Shown: positions 19,129 to 29,172, counted from the first letter of the stretch. The stretch: DNA of 64,000 bases from Paraglaciecola psychrophila 170 (GCF_000347635.1 NC_020514.1:4588001-4652000); one strand, 5' to 3'. Notes: a model not told the origin generated them from the sequence alone. A program made the numbers and translations.

Positions 19129-19912
19129 TAAACAGCTGCTATCAGGCCAAAACAATGCCGTTAGTATAGACATCGTTGACGGTTACCTGCGCTATCACGA
19201 CAGCGCTGATGTGATCCTGGCAAGGCTCAACATTCACATACCTGCGAGAGCCTGGACCTGTATTTTGGGACGTAGCGGTTGCGGCAAAAGTTCTTTATTG
19301 CGCTACTTGGCTAATTTGCTGGAGGACAGAGTCGACTGGGCGGGTGAAGTCAATACACGCCCACCATGTGATAGCAAAGATCAGATTACCTATATGGCTC
19401 AACAAGATTTGTTGATGCCTTGGCTATCGGCTTTAGAAAACGTCATGTTGAGTACTAAATTTGGTGCTGCGCATTCATCAGCAAAGAGAACCCATTTGAT
19501 GGTTGATAAAGCGCATGCTTTATTGCAAAAAGTAGGGCTCAAAGACAAGGCAAATTATATGCCACAGCAATTATCGGGTGGTATGCGGCAACGTGTCGCG
19601 TTAGCAAGAACGCTTTTGCAAGACAAGCCCATCATATTAATGGATGAGCCTTTTTCTGCATTAGATGCTGTCACGCGGTATCGTCTTCAAAATCTTGCTT
19701 ACCAACTACTGCAAGATAAAACGGTCGTGTTGATCACCCACGACCCACAAGAAGCCATTCGCTTAGCGGACCAACTCTATATTATGCAAGGCAGACCTGC
19801 TTTTGCTGAATCCTTAATTGTACCCAAATCGGTGACGCCCCGAAACTTTGATGCAGAGTTTGCCGAACTTCAGCAAACCATCATGGGTCGCTTGGAGCAA
19901 GACTATGAGTGA
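19112..19912 (+). CDS. thiZ: ABC transporter ATPase, thiamine-precursor importer (ThiZ-like)
   Basis: A 266-residue nucleotide-binding subunit: Walker A GRSGCGKSS, Q-loop YMAQQDLLMPW, signature LSGGMRQRVALAR, Walker B ILMDEPFSALDA and H-loop LITHD. It is most like the nitrate/sulfonate/taurine ATPases that work with THI5-type binding proteins. Start: ATG at 19112 (or 19118) inside the end of thiD; a more upstream in-frame start at 19082 would overlap thiD too deeply. With the next two genes it forms an HMP or related pyrimidine importer, inferred from the operon. Confidence 0.9.
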   Translation: MLMSVDKQLLSGQNNAVSIDIVDGYLRYHDSADVILARLNIHIPARAWTCILGRSGCGKSSLLRYLANLLEDRVDWAGEVNTRPPCDSKDQITYMAQQDLLMPWLSALENVMLSTKFGAAHSSAKRTHLMVDKAHALLQKVGLKDKANYMPQQLSGGMRQRVALARTLLQDKPIILMDEPFSALDAVTRYRLQNLAYQLLQDKTVVLITHDPQEAIRLADQLYIMQGRPAFAESLIVPKSVTPRNFDAEFAELQQTIMGRLEQDYE

Positions 19913-20717
19913 GTTGACCCGAGTAGAGCCAATCACAGTTGATCCGCTGTTACGTGAGGTGAAAAGCAAACAACCGCTATACAAGTCACTGCTACGTATG
20001 TTGGTCAGCGCGGCGGTGATTATTGGCTTATGGCAAGCTGTGGTGGTTATTTTTGAAATGCCCTCATTCATTCTACCTAGCCCCTTTGCTGTATTTGAAA
20101 GGCTGATTGAAAGACACCAAGTTTTGTTCAAACACGGCTGGGTTACCGCTCAAGAAATTATATTGGGTTTGCTACTGGGTTTAAGTATGGGGCTGTTATT
20201 CGCGTTACAGATGTTGTTATTTAAACCCGTTAAACGCTGGTTGTTACCCCTTTTGATAGCCAGCCAGGCCATCCCCGTCTTTGCTATTGCGCCGCTATTA
20301 ATGTTGTGGTTGGGGTACGGCATTGCATCAAAAATCGTGATGGCTGCCTTAATCATCTTTTTTCCTATTACCACCTGTTGTTTCGACGGCTTACGAAGTA
20401 CACCTTCAGGTTACCTGGAGCTAGCAAAAACAATGGGGGCAACAAAATGGCAAATGTTGCGGCATATTCAATTTCCAGCGGCATTACCTACCCTTGCTTC
20501 AGGGATCCGCGTAGCGGTCGTAATAGCCCCCATTGGCGCAGTAGCCGGAGAATGGGTTGGTTCCAGCGAAGGTCTGGGTTATCTGATGTTACAGGCAAAC
20601 GCACGCATGCTAATAGACGAAATGTTTGCTGCCTTATTTATCTTGTCAGTTTTGTCTATCACGCTTTATTTTGTAGCAGATAAGTGTCTGAAAAAACTGA
20701 TCCCTTGGGAAGCTTAA
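19905..20717 (+). CDS. thiX: ABC transporter permease, thiamine-precursor importer (ThiX-like)
   Basis: A 270-residue membrane protein of the BPD_transp_1 (SsuC/TauC) family with about six membrane segments. The EAA loop with the conserved glycine is YLELAKTMGATKWQMLRHIQ, followed by FPAALPTLASGIRVA. The start at 19905 overlaps the ATPase stop (ATGAGTGA) and has GGAGC in front; the longer frame from 19848 lies within the ATPase gene and is not needed. Partner of thiZ and thiY. Confidence 0.92.
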   Translation: MSELTRVEPITVDPLLREVKSKQPLYKSLLRMLVSAAVIIGLWQAVVVIFEMPSFILPSPFAVFERLIERHQVLFKHGWVTAQEIILGLLLGLSMGLLFALQMLLFKPVKRWLLPLLIASQAIPVFAIAPLLMLWLGYGIASKIVMAALIIFFPITTCCFDGLRSTPSGYLELAKTMGATKWQMLRHIQFPAALPTLASGIRVAVVIAPIGAVAGEWVGSSEGLGYLMLQANARMLIDEMFAALFILSVLSITLYFVADKCLKKLIPWEA

Positions 20718-20818
20718 ACAAAATTATCATCAACAATCTATTTACAGCAATCTGTGTACAGCAATTTATGCATATCAATATCTACATAAACAGCAGTAGA
20801 AATATTAAAGGAAATGTA

Positions 20819-21766
20819 ATGAAAAAGAACGTTATCGTGACTGTATTAGTGCTTACTGCCAGTCTGTTTTCATCGTCGACGCAGGCCGATACTAAAACAC
20901 TGACCCTGATGTTGGATTGGTTTGTCAATCCAAATCATGGTCCTGTTATTATTGCTAAAGAACGCGGCTATTTTGCAGCCCAAGGCATTAATGTTGACAT
21001 TCAAGAGCCCGCGGATCCAAGCATGCCTCCAAAACTGGTTGCTGCTAATAAGGTAGATTTAGCGATATCTTATCAACCTAGTTTGATAATCGATGTTGCG
21101 GCAGGTTTACCCTTGATCCGCTCGGCAACGTTGATTGCTAGCCCTTTAAATACATTGATGGTGTTAGACAATAACAACATTAATGATCTGTCTGACCTGA
21201 AAGGCAAAAAAATAGGTATTGCTATGGCCGGTAACGTAGAGGCGAGTATCGATACGATGCTGAAAACGGTCGGTCTTAACTATGACGATGTAAAAATTAT
21301 CAATGTAGGCTGGGCACTTTCTTCTTCACTGGCTTCTGGCAGAGTCGATGCCATTTGGGGCGGATTACGTAACTTTGAGGCAAATCAACTTGCCCTTGAA
21401 GGTTTTAAAGCGAAGAGTTTTTTTCCTGAAGACTATGGTGTACCGCGTTATGACGAACTAATCTTTGTGGCCAATGCAAATACTTACGATAAGGCCGCGA
21501 TCATCGCCTTTAATAAAGCCATAGAGCAAGCGAGTCTTTACATTGCTAAAAACCCGCAAAAAGCGTGGGAAGAGTTTGCAGCGTTTGCCCCAGACACCTT
21601 GAATAATGAACTTAACAAACTTGCGTGGAACGATACATTTATGCATTTTTCAGCGCACCCTGCTGCTGCTGATTTGCAGCGCTACGATGACTATGCCCAA
21701 TTTATGTATACAAAAAAAGCCATTACGACACAGCCAAAAGCGCAAGATTATGTGCTTAGCTTTTAA
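20819..21766 (+). CDS. thiY: Thiamine-precursor-binding protein (NMT1/THI5-like, ThiY)
   Basis: A 315-residue periplasmic protein. The signal peptide is MKKNVIVTVLVLTASLFSSS, cleaved after TQA. The mature part has the NMT1/THI5 hallmark LTLMLDWFVNPNHGPVIIAK, then FAAQGINVDIQEPADPS, DLAISYQPS and LKGKKIGIAMAGNVEAS. Bacterial ThiY proteins of this type bind formylaminopyrimidine or HMP. AAAGGAAATGTA precedes the ATG at 20819; the frame is open back to 20684 but the extension lacks sense. It is 101 bases after thiX within the operon. Confidence 0.92.
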   Translation: MKKNVIVTVLVLTASLFSSSTQADTKTLTLMLDWFVNPNHGPVIIAKERGYFAAQGINVDIQEPADPSMPPKLVAANKVDLAISYQPSLIIDVAAGLPLIRSATLIASPLNTLMVLDNNNINDLSDLKGKKIGIAMAGNVEASIDTMLKTVGLNYDDVKIINVGWALSSSLASGRVDAIWGGLRNFEANQLALEGFKAKSFFPEDYGVPRYDELIFVANANTYDKAAIIAFNKAIEQASLYIAKNPQKAWEEFAAFAPDTLNNELNKLAWNDTFMHFSAHPAAADLQRYDDYAQFMYTKKAITTQPKAQDYVLSF

Positions 21767-21808
21767 TAAATTGTCTTTTATTCTATCAATAACCAATCGA
21801 GTCATTAA

Positions 21809-22486
21809 ATGAAACATCAAGATTTAATCAATGCCTGTCAGCAAGATTGGGATGCATACATTCAGCATTCTTTCGTTCAACAGCTAGCAAAAGGTACGTT
21901 AGCGCATACCTGCTACCTGCATTACCTTAAACAAGACTTTTTGTTTTTAAAGCAATATGCCCGTGCCTATGCGCTGGCAATTTACAAGGCAAACACCCTA
22001 GCCGATATGCGTGGCGCATTGCTGAGTGTCAATACATTACTGAATTCAGAAATAAGTCACCATGTGAGTTATTGCGCTAACTGGGGTCTGACTGAATCAG
22101 ATATGGAAGCCGAAGACGAAGATGCTGGAACGGTTGCTTACACACGTTATGTTCTGGATACGGGCATAAAAGGGGATATTGTTGATTTATACGCGGCGTT
22201 AGCCCCCTGCTCTATGGGCTATGCAGAGATAGGACGTAACCTCAGCGCAGATGAAAACACTAAGCTGCAAGGTAACCCGTTTATCGACTGGATCACCTTA
22301 TATGCAGGTGAAAAATTTCAGCAAAGTGCCGCGCAAGGGACCGCACACATTGATACATTGTTGGCTGAAATTGACTTGGAAAGCCAGCGCGGTCAAAACC
22401 TGATTAAGATATTTAGAACCGCTACACGCATGGAAACTGCGTTTTGGCAGCAAGGCTTAAATGCCGCTTTGGAGAATAACGTATGA
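21809..22486 (+). CDS. tenA: Aminopyrimidine aminohydrolase / thiaminase II TenA
   Basis: A 225-residue all-helical enzyme. Seen: [45 protein letters not shown] and the catalytic region LAAFAPCS-like [16 protein letters not shown] (nucleophilic Cys), then [17 protein letters not shown]. TenA cleaves aminomethyl-HMP or thiamine remnants to give HMP, fitting salvage of degraded thiamine delivered by ThiXYZ. Its stop overlaps the thiM start by four bases (GTATGA), so translation is coupled. Confidence 0.95.
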   Translation: MKHQDLINACQQDWDAYIQHSFVQQLAKGTLAHTCYLHYLKQDFLFLKQYARAYALAIYKANTLADMRGALLSVNTLLNSEISHHVSYCANWGLTESDMEAEDEDAGTVAYTRYVLDTGIKGDIVDLYAALAPCSMGYAEIGRNLSADENTKLQGNPFIDWITLYAGEKFQQSAAQGTAHIDTLLAEIDLESQRGQNLIKIFRTATRMETAFWQQGLNAALENNV

Positions 22487-23286
22487 ATCAACAATTGGAC
22501 ACGGCTATTAATACAATCGTAACAGCGTTACGGACTGTGCGTGAACAAAAACCACTAGTAGTTAATATCACAAACTATGTGGCAATGAATAATACCGCTA
22601 ATGCGTTGCTGGCGATGGGCGCGTCACCCATCATGGCGCATTCTCGTCAAGAGATGGCAGAACTGATGTCTTTTGCTAGTGCGCTGGTGATCAACATTGG
22701 CACCTTAGACAGCCAATGGATCCCACGTATGTTATTTGCAGTAGAACAGGCAAATATTAATAACAAGCCCGTTGTGCTCGATCCTGTGGGATGCGGAGCT
22801 AGTGCGCTAAGAACAGCGACGTCACGTCAAATTGGACACGCCGCAAATAAGTTGATTATTCGCGGTAATGCTTCTGAGATTATTGCGCTTGCTGGAGAAA
22901 AAACACAACAAAAAGGCGTTGATGCTCAGGATGATAGTGATGCGGCGGTGGGCGCTGCCCACTATTTACTAGAAACTTACCAAGGTAATGTGGTTATTTC
23001 TGGAGCGACTGATTTTGTGATCACTCCTGAGGGTGTGTTTCAGCTAAACAATGGCCATGCGATGATGCCTTATGTAACCGGCATGGGATGCTCGTTAAGT
23101 GCTTTGACGGGAGCCTTTGCCGCCATTGGCGAAGAAAGCGGATTAGCGGCGGTTGCGATTTTAGGTGTGGCAGGTGAAATTGCAGCTGCGCAATCAAATG
23201 GCCCCGGGAGTTTACAACTCAACATAGTTGACGCATTGTATCAATTGGATGAAAAAACACTGATACAACGTATAAAATTATCCTGA
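22483..23286 (+). CDS. thiM: Hydroxyethylthiazole kinase ThiM
   Basis: A 267-residue ribokinase-fold enzyme that phosphorylates the thiazole alcohol THZ. Seen: [73 protein letters not shown] and the catalytic [18 protein letters not shown]. With thiD and thiE it allows thiamine-phosphate assembly from salvaged pyrimidine and thiazole. Confidence 0.96.
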   Translation: MNQQLDTAINTIVTALRTVREQKPLVVNITNYVAMNNTANALLAMGASPIMAHSRQEMAELMSFASALVINIGTLDSQWIPRMLFAVEQANINNKPVVLDPVGCGASALRTATSRQIGHAANKLIIRGNASEIIALAGEKTQQKGVDAQDDSDAAVGAAHYLLETYQGNVVISGATDFVITPEGVFQLNNGHAMMPYVTGMGCSLSALTGAFAAIGEESGLAAVAILGVAGEIAAAQSNGPGSLQLNIVDALYQLDEKTLIQRIKLS

Positions 23287-23291
23287 CCTGT

Positions 23292-23320
23292 GTACGTTCA
23301 ACTTTTCTGGCTGAACGTAC
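23292..23320 (+). promoter_or_regulatory. Hairpin between thiM and thiE
   Basis: GTACGTTCA (23292-23300) pairs exactly with TGAACGTAC (23312-23320) around an 11-base loop. No T-run follows, so it may be an mRNA stability or processing hairpin that sets thiE level rather than a terminator. Confidence 0.5.
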
Positions 23321-23343
23321 CGCGTGAATTGAATTAAGCAATA

Positions 23344-23973
23344 GTGAGCGCCAAAGTGGATCTATACCGTCTATATTTAGTCACCGATGACAAACAAGAC
23401 CTTGTAACATTGAAAAATGTTGTTAAAGAAGCTGTAGCGGGTGGCGTAACCATGGTGCAAGTAAGAGAAAAGCAGAGAGATATTCGCTGTTTTATTGAAA
23501 TAGCACTGGCCGTGAAAGCTGTATTAAAAGGAAGCGGTATACCTCTGATCATAAACGATAGGGTAGATGTGGCATTGGCGATTGATGCTGATGGTGTGCA
23601 CCTTGGCCAATCAGATATGCCAGCAGGCATAGCGCGCCGCCTACTCGGGAAGGATAAATTACTGGGTCTGTCGATTGAAAACGAACAGCAACTGATTGAG
23701 GCTGAGTCATTACCCGTCGACTATTTAGGTTTGAGTGCGATTTTCGCTACCCCCACAAAAACTGATATTAAAAAAGAATGGGGCATTAGTGGGCTAGCTA
23801 ATGCAGTAGCACAAAGCTCTTTTCCTATAGTGGCAATAGGCGGTATTAATGACACTAACCTTGAAGCTGTTATCGCCACCGATGTCGCCGGTGTGGCTCT
23901 GGTGTCAGCGATTTGTGATGCAAAATCCCCTCAAGATGCGGCAAGAAGATTTAGAACATTGATGAGAAGATAG
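23344..23973 (+). CDS. thiE: Thiamine-phosphate synthase ThiE
   Basis: A 209-residue TIM-barrel enzyme that joins HMP-PP and THZ-P to thiamine phosphate. Seen: LYLVTDDKQD, VAGGVTMVQVREKQRD, PLIINDRVDVALAIDADGVH, LGQSDMPAGIARRLLG, LGLSAIFATPTKTD and FPIVAIGGINDTNL with the phosphate-binding glycine. The start is GTG at 23344 and has only a weak ribosome binding site, so expression may depend on coupling to the upstream genes. Last gene of the thi operon. The operon lacks thiC, thiG and thiH, so here it is a salvage and assembly unit. Confidence 0.95.
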   Translation: MSAKVDLYRLYLVTDDKQDLVTLKNVVKEAVAGGVTMVQVREKQRDIRCFIEIALAVKAVLKGSGIPLIINDRVDVALAIDADGVHLGQSDMPAGIARRLLGKDKLLGLSIENEQQLIEAESLPVDYLGLSAIFATPTKTDIKKEWGISGLANAVAQSSFPIVAIGGINDTNLEAVIATDVAGVALVSAICDAKSPQDAARRFRTLMRR

Positions 23974-25086
23974 CCAACTGTTTCGATAACATAGTAGGTG
24001 CTTAACACGGCCAACTGGTTGGCTTCACATTAACAACCACACAGCCGGAACCTATTAAAATTTAATCGGCAAACAAGTAAGTCGATGGTTGATTTAGGTT
24101 ATCTTCGGTAACAGTGTCATCTATTGGTTATATGAAAAGTGTTAGAGAGTGTTGGTAATGACTATAAGAGTCGATAAGTGCCTTGATTAACCTTTAATAG
24201 GTTGGACTGAAACACGTATGCGTCATCTTTAATTTATGAATTTTAATCTCGAAAATGGTTCAATAACTGAGACTTATTAGCCATTACCTTGCATATAAAG
24301 ACCACAATTCGAGCAACATTTTTTACACAGCCTGTTGATTCTGCCAACACTAGAAGCCCTCCAAAAAATCAACAAATCTGAAAATTTACTTACTTCTCTG
24401 ATATGTCAATTACAGACCTTCACCTTAGAATTAATTCAGGGGAAAAGGACTAAATGGTGGGTTCTGGCATTTCCAATGTTGTCGGCTACCCATCCAGCTA
24501 ACCGACTTTTACAATGAATGTTTGCGCAATTCTTGTAAAACTTAAACTAGCTGATGTATAAGTTTTAAGTTGACCCTGTCTCCAGTTTTGTTTGACAGCA
24601 GATAACTCAGTAAACTTGCAGTATAAGTCGTCGTTATTGACAGCACGCGATAGCTTGAAAGTGCTGAATGTCTGGTGCTCAGCCAATGCCGCCCTTAAAC
24701 TGATTTTGACGACAGGTCGCTTACTGACACAACCTGTCTTAGGCTGCTGAACGGCAATAGGCATAGGTTAGGTTTTTTTAGCCAATTGGCGTTTAGTTGA
24801 TATTAAAAAACCCGATTCATATTAATAGATCTTGATAAATATATGATCCTTATGACATCAACCTCAATATATTAGACCCTTATACAAGAAAAAATTATTT
24901 TCTTTATATTTGATATGTGCTCGTTTTTATTACCATTTATGTTTGGATTCATTTATTGCGGTGTCCTTTCATGTATTAAGTTAATACAAAATGAAACATA
25001 GCTCCTAACATCCAAAATCAGTTTTAAGATATCAAAAAAAACCTCATAACTCCCTATAATAAGAGCATTCGAGATGTACTATAAAA
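23974..25086. other. Gene-free kilobase before fhs
   Basis: No supported gene. It contains one copy of a dispersed repeat (24591-24724). Short frames at 24335-24517 (plus) and 24498-24764 (minus) have no family features; the minus one just runs through the repeat. The last 300 bases before fhs are AT-rich and probably carry its promoter. Confidence 0.5.
24591..24724 (+). repeat. Dispersed repeat, copy A (upstream of fhs)
   Basis: Aligned by eye with copy B at 26843-26983. Both begin TTTGACAG, share CAGATAACTCAGTAAACTTG, continue with diverged but co-linear sequence (GCGATAGCTT vs GCGATGACTT, TGTCTGGTGCTC vs TGTCTATTGCTC) and end GCTTAC. Same orientation. Copy A follows the thi operon. Confidence 0.8.
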
Positions 25087-26754
25087 ATGAAAACTGATAT
25101 CGAAATTGCACGCGCAAGCCAAATAATGCCCATTATGGAAATTGGTGCGAAGCTCGGTATCGCTTACAAATATTTAATCCCCTATGGTCACAACAAAGCT
25201 AAAATAGATTGCGATTTTATTGCGACGTTAAAAGATAAACCTAACGGCAAATTAATATTGGTCACTGCGATTTCACCCACTCCGGCAGGTGAAGGTAAGA
25301 CAACAACAACCGTTGGTTTAGGTGACGCCCTAAACAGTATTGGCAAACAGACAGCTATCTGCCTTCGCGAGCCAAGTCTTGGCCCCTGCTTCGGTTCAAA
25401 GGGTGGTGCCACAGGTGGTGGTTTTGCACAAGTTGTGCCCATGGAAGATATTAATTTACATTTTACTGGCGATTTTCATGCTATTGGCGCTGCGCATAAT
25501 TTATTATCAGCCCTTATCGACAATCATATCAAGTGGGATAACGAGAGCAAGCTTGACCCGCAAAAGATCACCTGGCGGCGAGTGATGGATATGAATGATA
25601 GAACACTACGAGATATCGTTATTGGTCTTGGTGGTACTGGTAACGGCATTCCTCGACAAACTGGTTTTGATATTACTGTTTCCTCTGAAATTATGGCTAT
25701 ATTTTGTCTAGCGACAGATATCAATGACCTACAGCGCCGCATTGGCAATATTATTGTGGGCTACTCTGTAGATAAGAAATCGGTCTCTGCGCGCGATCTT
25801 ATGGCCGATGGCGCAATGATGGTTTTACTTAAAGATGCATTCAGCCCTAACCTGGTTCAAACACTGGAACATAACCCCGCTTTTATCCACGGAGGACCTT
25901 TTGCCAATATTGCCCATGGTTGTAATTCTGTTGTCGCTACGCAGACTGCGTTGAAGGTTGCCGATTATGTTGTTACAGAAGCAGGCTTTGGTGCCGATTT
26001 GGGCGCAGAGAAGTTTTTTAATATCAAATGTCGTAAAGCTGGCTTAGAACCGGATGCGGTAGTTTTAGTAGCAACGGTACGCGCACTTAAAATGCATGGT
26101 GGAGTGTCTATAGACGCACTTAATGCAGAAAACACTATTGCCGTTAAAAAAGGTTTAGATAACCTTGGTCGTCATTTGCGTAACTTACAGCAGTTTGGTG
26201 TCCCTATTGTGGTTGGGATTAATCATTTTATCACTGACAGAGAAACCGAAATACGAGCAATCATTGAGTATTGCAATGATTTAGGTGTGGAAGTGTGTGT
26301 TTGTAAACATTGGGCCGAAGGCTCAAAAGGCGCCCAAGAACTAGCACATAAAGTTGTCGCGTTAGTGGAGTCTGGAACCGCAAAATTTTCAACCCTTTAT
26401 CCTGACAACATGCCTTTACTCGACAAGATCCGTCATATTGCGCGCACACTTTATGGGGCTAGGGATATTTTTGCTAATGACGCTGTTCGCAATACACTTG
26501 CCAGCTGGGAGCAAGAGTACGGGCACTTTCCGGTATGTATAGCCAAAACACAATATAGTTTTTCGACTGAGCCTAATGTGTTAGGTGCGCCATCAAATCA
26601 CATTATTTCAATCAGAGAGGTTAGGCTTGCAGCAGGTGCCGAATTTATTGTTGTAATTTGCGGATCAGTCATGACCATGCCAGGCCTACCAAGATTTCCC
26701 GCGGCAAATTACATCAACTTAAATGACGAAGGTTTGATTGAAGGACTATTTTAA
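25087..26754 (+). CDS. fhs: Formate-tetrahydrofolate ligase
   Basis: A 555-residue enzyme that makes 10-formyl-THF from formate, THF and ATP. Seen: the P-loop-like [20 protein letters not shown] (from about residue 63), [72 protein letters not shown] and [11 protein letters not shown]. Full length for the family. Fhs is scattered among Alteromonadales. It stands alone and is flanked by two copies of a dispersed repeat, which raises the question of acquisition as a unit. Confidence 0.97.
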   Translation: MKTDIEIARASQIMPIMEIGAKLGIAYKYLIPYGHNKAKIDCDFIATLKDKPNGKLILVTAISPTPAGEGKTTTTVGLGDALNSIGKQTAICLREPSLGPCFGSKGGATGGGFAQVVPMEDINLHFTGDFHAIGAAHNLLSALIDNHIKWDNESKLDPQKITWRRVMDMNDRTLRDIVIGLGGTGNGIPRQTGFDITVSSEIMAIFCLATDINDLQRRIGNIIVGYSVDKKSVSARDLMADGAMMVLLKDAFSPNLVQTLEHNPAFIHGGPFANIAHGCNSVVATQTALKVADYVVTEAGFGADLGAEKFFNIKCRKAGLEPDAVVLVATVRALKMHGGVSIDALNAENTIAVKKGLDNLGRHLRNLQQFGVPIVVGINHFITDRETEIRAIIEYCNDLGVEVCVCKHWAEGSKGAQELAHKVVALVESGTAKFSTLYPDNMPLLDKIRHIARTLYGARDIFANDAVRNTLASWEQEYGHFPVCIAKTQYSFSTEPNVLGAPSNHIISIREVRLAAGAEFIVVICGSVMTMPGLPRFPAANYINLNDEGLIEGLF

Positions 26755-26842
26755 ATATTAATCTTAAAATAATCGAGAGCATCAATGACGTTGATTGACA
26801 AAAGCCTGTAATTGGAACAAAAATTGTAGGTTAACTTCATTT

Positions 26843-26983
26843 TTTGACAGTCAGATAACTCAGTAAACTTGCAGCATCAGTCGCTATAGCTTACAACGCG
26901 CGATGACTTTAAAGCCCTGACTGTCTATTGCTCGATCGAGGCCATTTGTAGCCTGAGTGTCAAAACCAGTCAGCGGGGCTTAC
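26843..26983 (+). repeat. Dispersed repeat, copy B (downstream of fhs)
   Basis: Co-linear with copy A at 24591-24724. It includes a perfect inverted pair, GACAGTCAG (26846-26854) with CTGACTGTC (26917-26925). In copy A the matching positions are GACAGCAG and GCTGAATGTC, which keeps partial pairing. That fits a folded element such as a structured RNA or a miniature mobile element. The rest of 26755-27340 holds only a short acidic frame ending at 27274 without a start. Confidence 0.75.
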
Positions 26984-27340
26984 CTCAATTTAACTAATCC
27001 ATTTTACTAAATTGTCTTTCTCTTGAGGAACCATAACAAGCTGTTGTGGTTGAAGTCTAAATTACGTGGTAACAGTTGATTAATAGACGAAAAACAACCA
27101 ACTTTCACTCCCTTAATAATATTAAGTAAGTGTCAATATGGAAAATATAAGGCACCGTGTAATTTGAATTTAGGGAAAATGACGTTTTATTTTACCTATA
27201 CTCGAAGATGCAGACACAGACACTGACACTGAGAAAGAGCATGCCGATGACGACTCAGAAAAGAGCAAATCTTAGCAATTTAAGCTACGGATAAATTCGT
27301 GGTATTTTAAACCAGACTAAAATATATGCGGAGGAAGTTG

Positions 27341-27394
27341 ATGACGCCAAATGCGCCATCGTATAAAAAAGGTAATTCGCTTAGCGGAGTTTAA
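27341..27394 (+). CDS. 17-codon open frame with a strong ribosome binding site
   Basis: The ATG at 27341 follows GCGGAGGAAGTTG, a near-perfect Shine-Dalgarno sequence at seven-base spacing, and the frame MTPNAPSYKKGNSLSGV ends with TAA at 27392-27394. It is convergent with the Dps gene, touching its stop. It may be a micropeptide or the surviving start of a lost gene. Confidence 0.3.
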   Translation: MTPNAPSYKKGNSLSGV

Positions 27395-27966
27395 GAACGT
27401 GCAGATTTCGCTGCAGCTAACTCGGTTTGGCTGTTGGCAGTGGGTAAATCACCATCAGAAGATTCAAGATGTGCACGGATGAACCATTGGAACTGCTCAA
27501 GATCAGTCAACTGACCGATTAGCATGTCTTCCGATACCGGATCAAGTTCTGCCATTTCACCAACTGCTTTGCGATGATCACTGTTTACACCGTTATATAC
27601 CAAATCAAGGGCGCCCAAGTGCTCGATGGCCAATGCTTTACCTAGCGAATAGTCATGCCAAGTGCGACGGTCAGCAATAGATTGTGGGGTTCCTACCGGA
27701 GTGCCTCCCAGAGTAGCTATTCGCTCTGCGATGGTGTCGGTCATCTTGCGTACTGCTTCTACTTGGGGATCTAGCATTTCATGAACGCCGATGAAATTGG
27801 GGCCAACAACATTCCAATGAACGTGCTTTAGCGTAAGGGCTAAATCGACCAGCGCTACCATACGATTATCTAACGTAGATATTGTTCGATCAGTAGACGT
27901 TTCGTCCATGCCTGGCACTCTGAATTTCGTTGCTTTTTGCTGATTGCTTTTATTACTTATGGTCAT
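27391..27966 (-). CDS. dps: Dps-family DNA-binding ferritin-like protein
   Basis: A 191-residue miniferritin. The ferroxidase motif is LALTLKHVHWNVVGPNFIGV followed by HEMLDPQVEAVRKMTDTIAERIATLGGTP, which carries the His, Asp and Glu ligands at the dimer interface. The C-terminus EQFQWFIRAHLE is also typical. Dps dodecamers oxidise and store iron with hydrogen peroxide and protect DNA in stationary phase. The start at 27966 has CAGGAGAAATA just in front; the frame runs to 28023 but that extension is not needed. It is about 25 residues longer than E. coli Dps, at both ends. Confidence 0.93.
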   Translation of the reverse strand: MTISNKSNQQKATKFRVPGMDETSTDRTISTLDNRMVALVDLALTLKHVHWNVVGPNFIGVHEMLDPQVEAVRKMTDTIAERIATLGGTPVGTPQSIADRRTWHDYSLGKALAIEHLGALDLVYNGVNSDHRKAVGEMAELDPVSEDMLIGQLTDLEQFQWFIRAHLESSDGDLPTANSQTELAAAKSARS

Positions 27967-28114
27967 TATTTCTCCTGTATGGTTCAAAATAACCGGAGAG
28001 GTATAACTTGCCAAAATCGGCAAATGCGCCTCTCCTTGACCTAATCACACTATCAAACTCGCAAGCTCTTTGTCAAATAAGAGAAACGTCTTGGTTATCT
28101 GCGTAAAACATTCA

Positions 28115-29048
28115 TTAAGTCTGTAAAAAAGCATTAACCGCAGCGATACCGGCATGGTAATCATGTTCTAAACCCATGTCTGAACTACCTAAGCGTTTAA
28201 TCAGAAGATGGTCTTTAGAAAAAATTGGAGTGAGTTCAACATCGTCAAGAGAGTCAGCGATAGAGGAAAGCTCTTTGCGATAAGCTTGCTCATGCTAGAC
28301 CAAGTAATCGATGGTTTTTGGGCAATACCCAGACGAATAAATCCATGACTTTAGTTTTTTTAGCCAAACTGACCGGTCATGAAAATCAGCATTAACAGTG
28401 CAAATAATAACTATTTTTCGAGCACCGCGGCGATAGGCCTCACGCACGGGTGACAGCGCAGCAAGACCACCGTCAAGGTAGTAATCAGTTTGAGGCGCTT
28501 GTGCCTTATTAAATGAATGAGCAGTTAACTTAGGGGTGAATTTAACTCCTTTTCTACATAAAAAAGGTAATGCACTCAAACTTTAAGCAATATTCGCCAA
28601 TGATTACTATTGCAGTTTGGGCGCAAAAATAACCTTGCCTATCACGTGAATCTGTCGTTATGAACAATAATTCTCGTTTCGCCAATAATTCCTTTGCCTC
28701 CGCAAAGTCTAAAGCAAATCTAGCCTGAATAGTTTTATCAAAGTACCAATCCAAATCCACAACATTGCCTCCAACTAATCCACGACCTAGCTTATAAAAA
28801 CGTTTTTGACGAGATAAAAAGCTCATGATATTTTGCGAGCCTGATGGCGACCCTATAAATAAATCTAAAGGATAGAAATCATTCTCTAATAACGTATCTA
28901 AGACACCTGCAGTGAATATTCCTCGTTGACCACTACCCTCAGCAATCAGTGCTATTTTCACACTCAAATCAAATCGCCCTTCTATTGTTGACCTTACGCT
29001 TTGTAGTTCGTAAAAATACTTCCCCAACATAGAGTGATGGCACAACAT
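28115..29048 (-). pseudogene. Patatin-like phospholipase, broken
   Basis: Reading from 29048: IALIAEGSGQRGIFTAGVLD (oxyanion-hole glycines) and the nucleophile elbow FIGSPSGSQNIMSF. The frame shifts near 28578-28580, and the other frame carries SALPFLCRKGV and the catalytic YYLDGGLAALSPVREAYRRGA (Asp-Gly). A TAG follows DYLV near 28301, after which the same frame goes on to a natural stop at 28115-28117. Removing one T in TTTGAG joins the first two parts smoothly. The nonsense codon is a separate lesion, so the gene is probably really dead. The elbow GxPSG deviates from the usual GxSxG/GASAGA. Confidence 0.8.
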
Positions 29049-29137
29049 ACGTATTTTTTGCCCCCTTCGATTTCGTGGCCTACAGGGTCAGGTTCGTTGA
29101 AAACCAACGTAGCCGAATTTCCTACAATTCTACCCCC

Positions 29138-29172
29138 TTCCCTATTCCCTATTCCCTATTCCCTATTCCCTA
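29138..29172. repeat. Five tandem copies of a 7-bp unit
   Basis: TTCCCTA is repeated five times in the short gap before the lipase gene, flanked by C-runs. No coding frame crosses it. Confidence 0.95.

Noticed and set aside
24498..24764. 88-codon minus frame over repeat copy A
   Set aside because: The frame is not kept in copy B, so the repeat is unlikely to be coding.
29138..29172. Short tandem repeats as a CRISPR array
   Set aside because: Units are 7 bp without spacers; no cas genes in the window.
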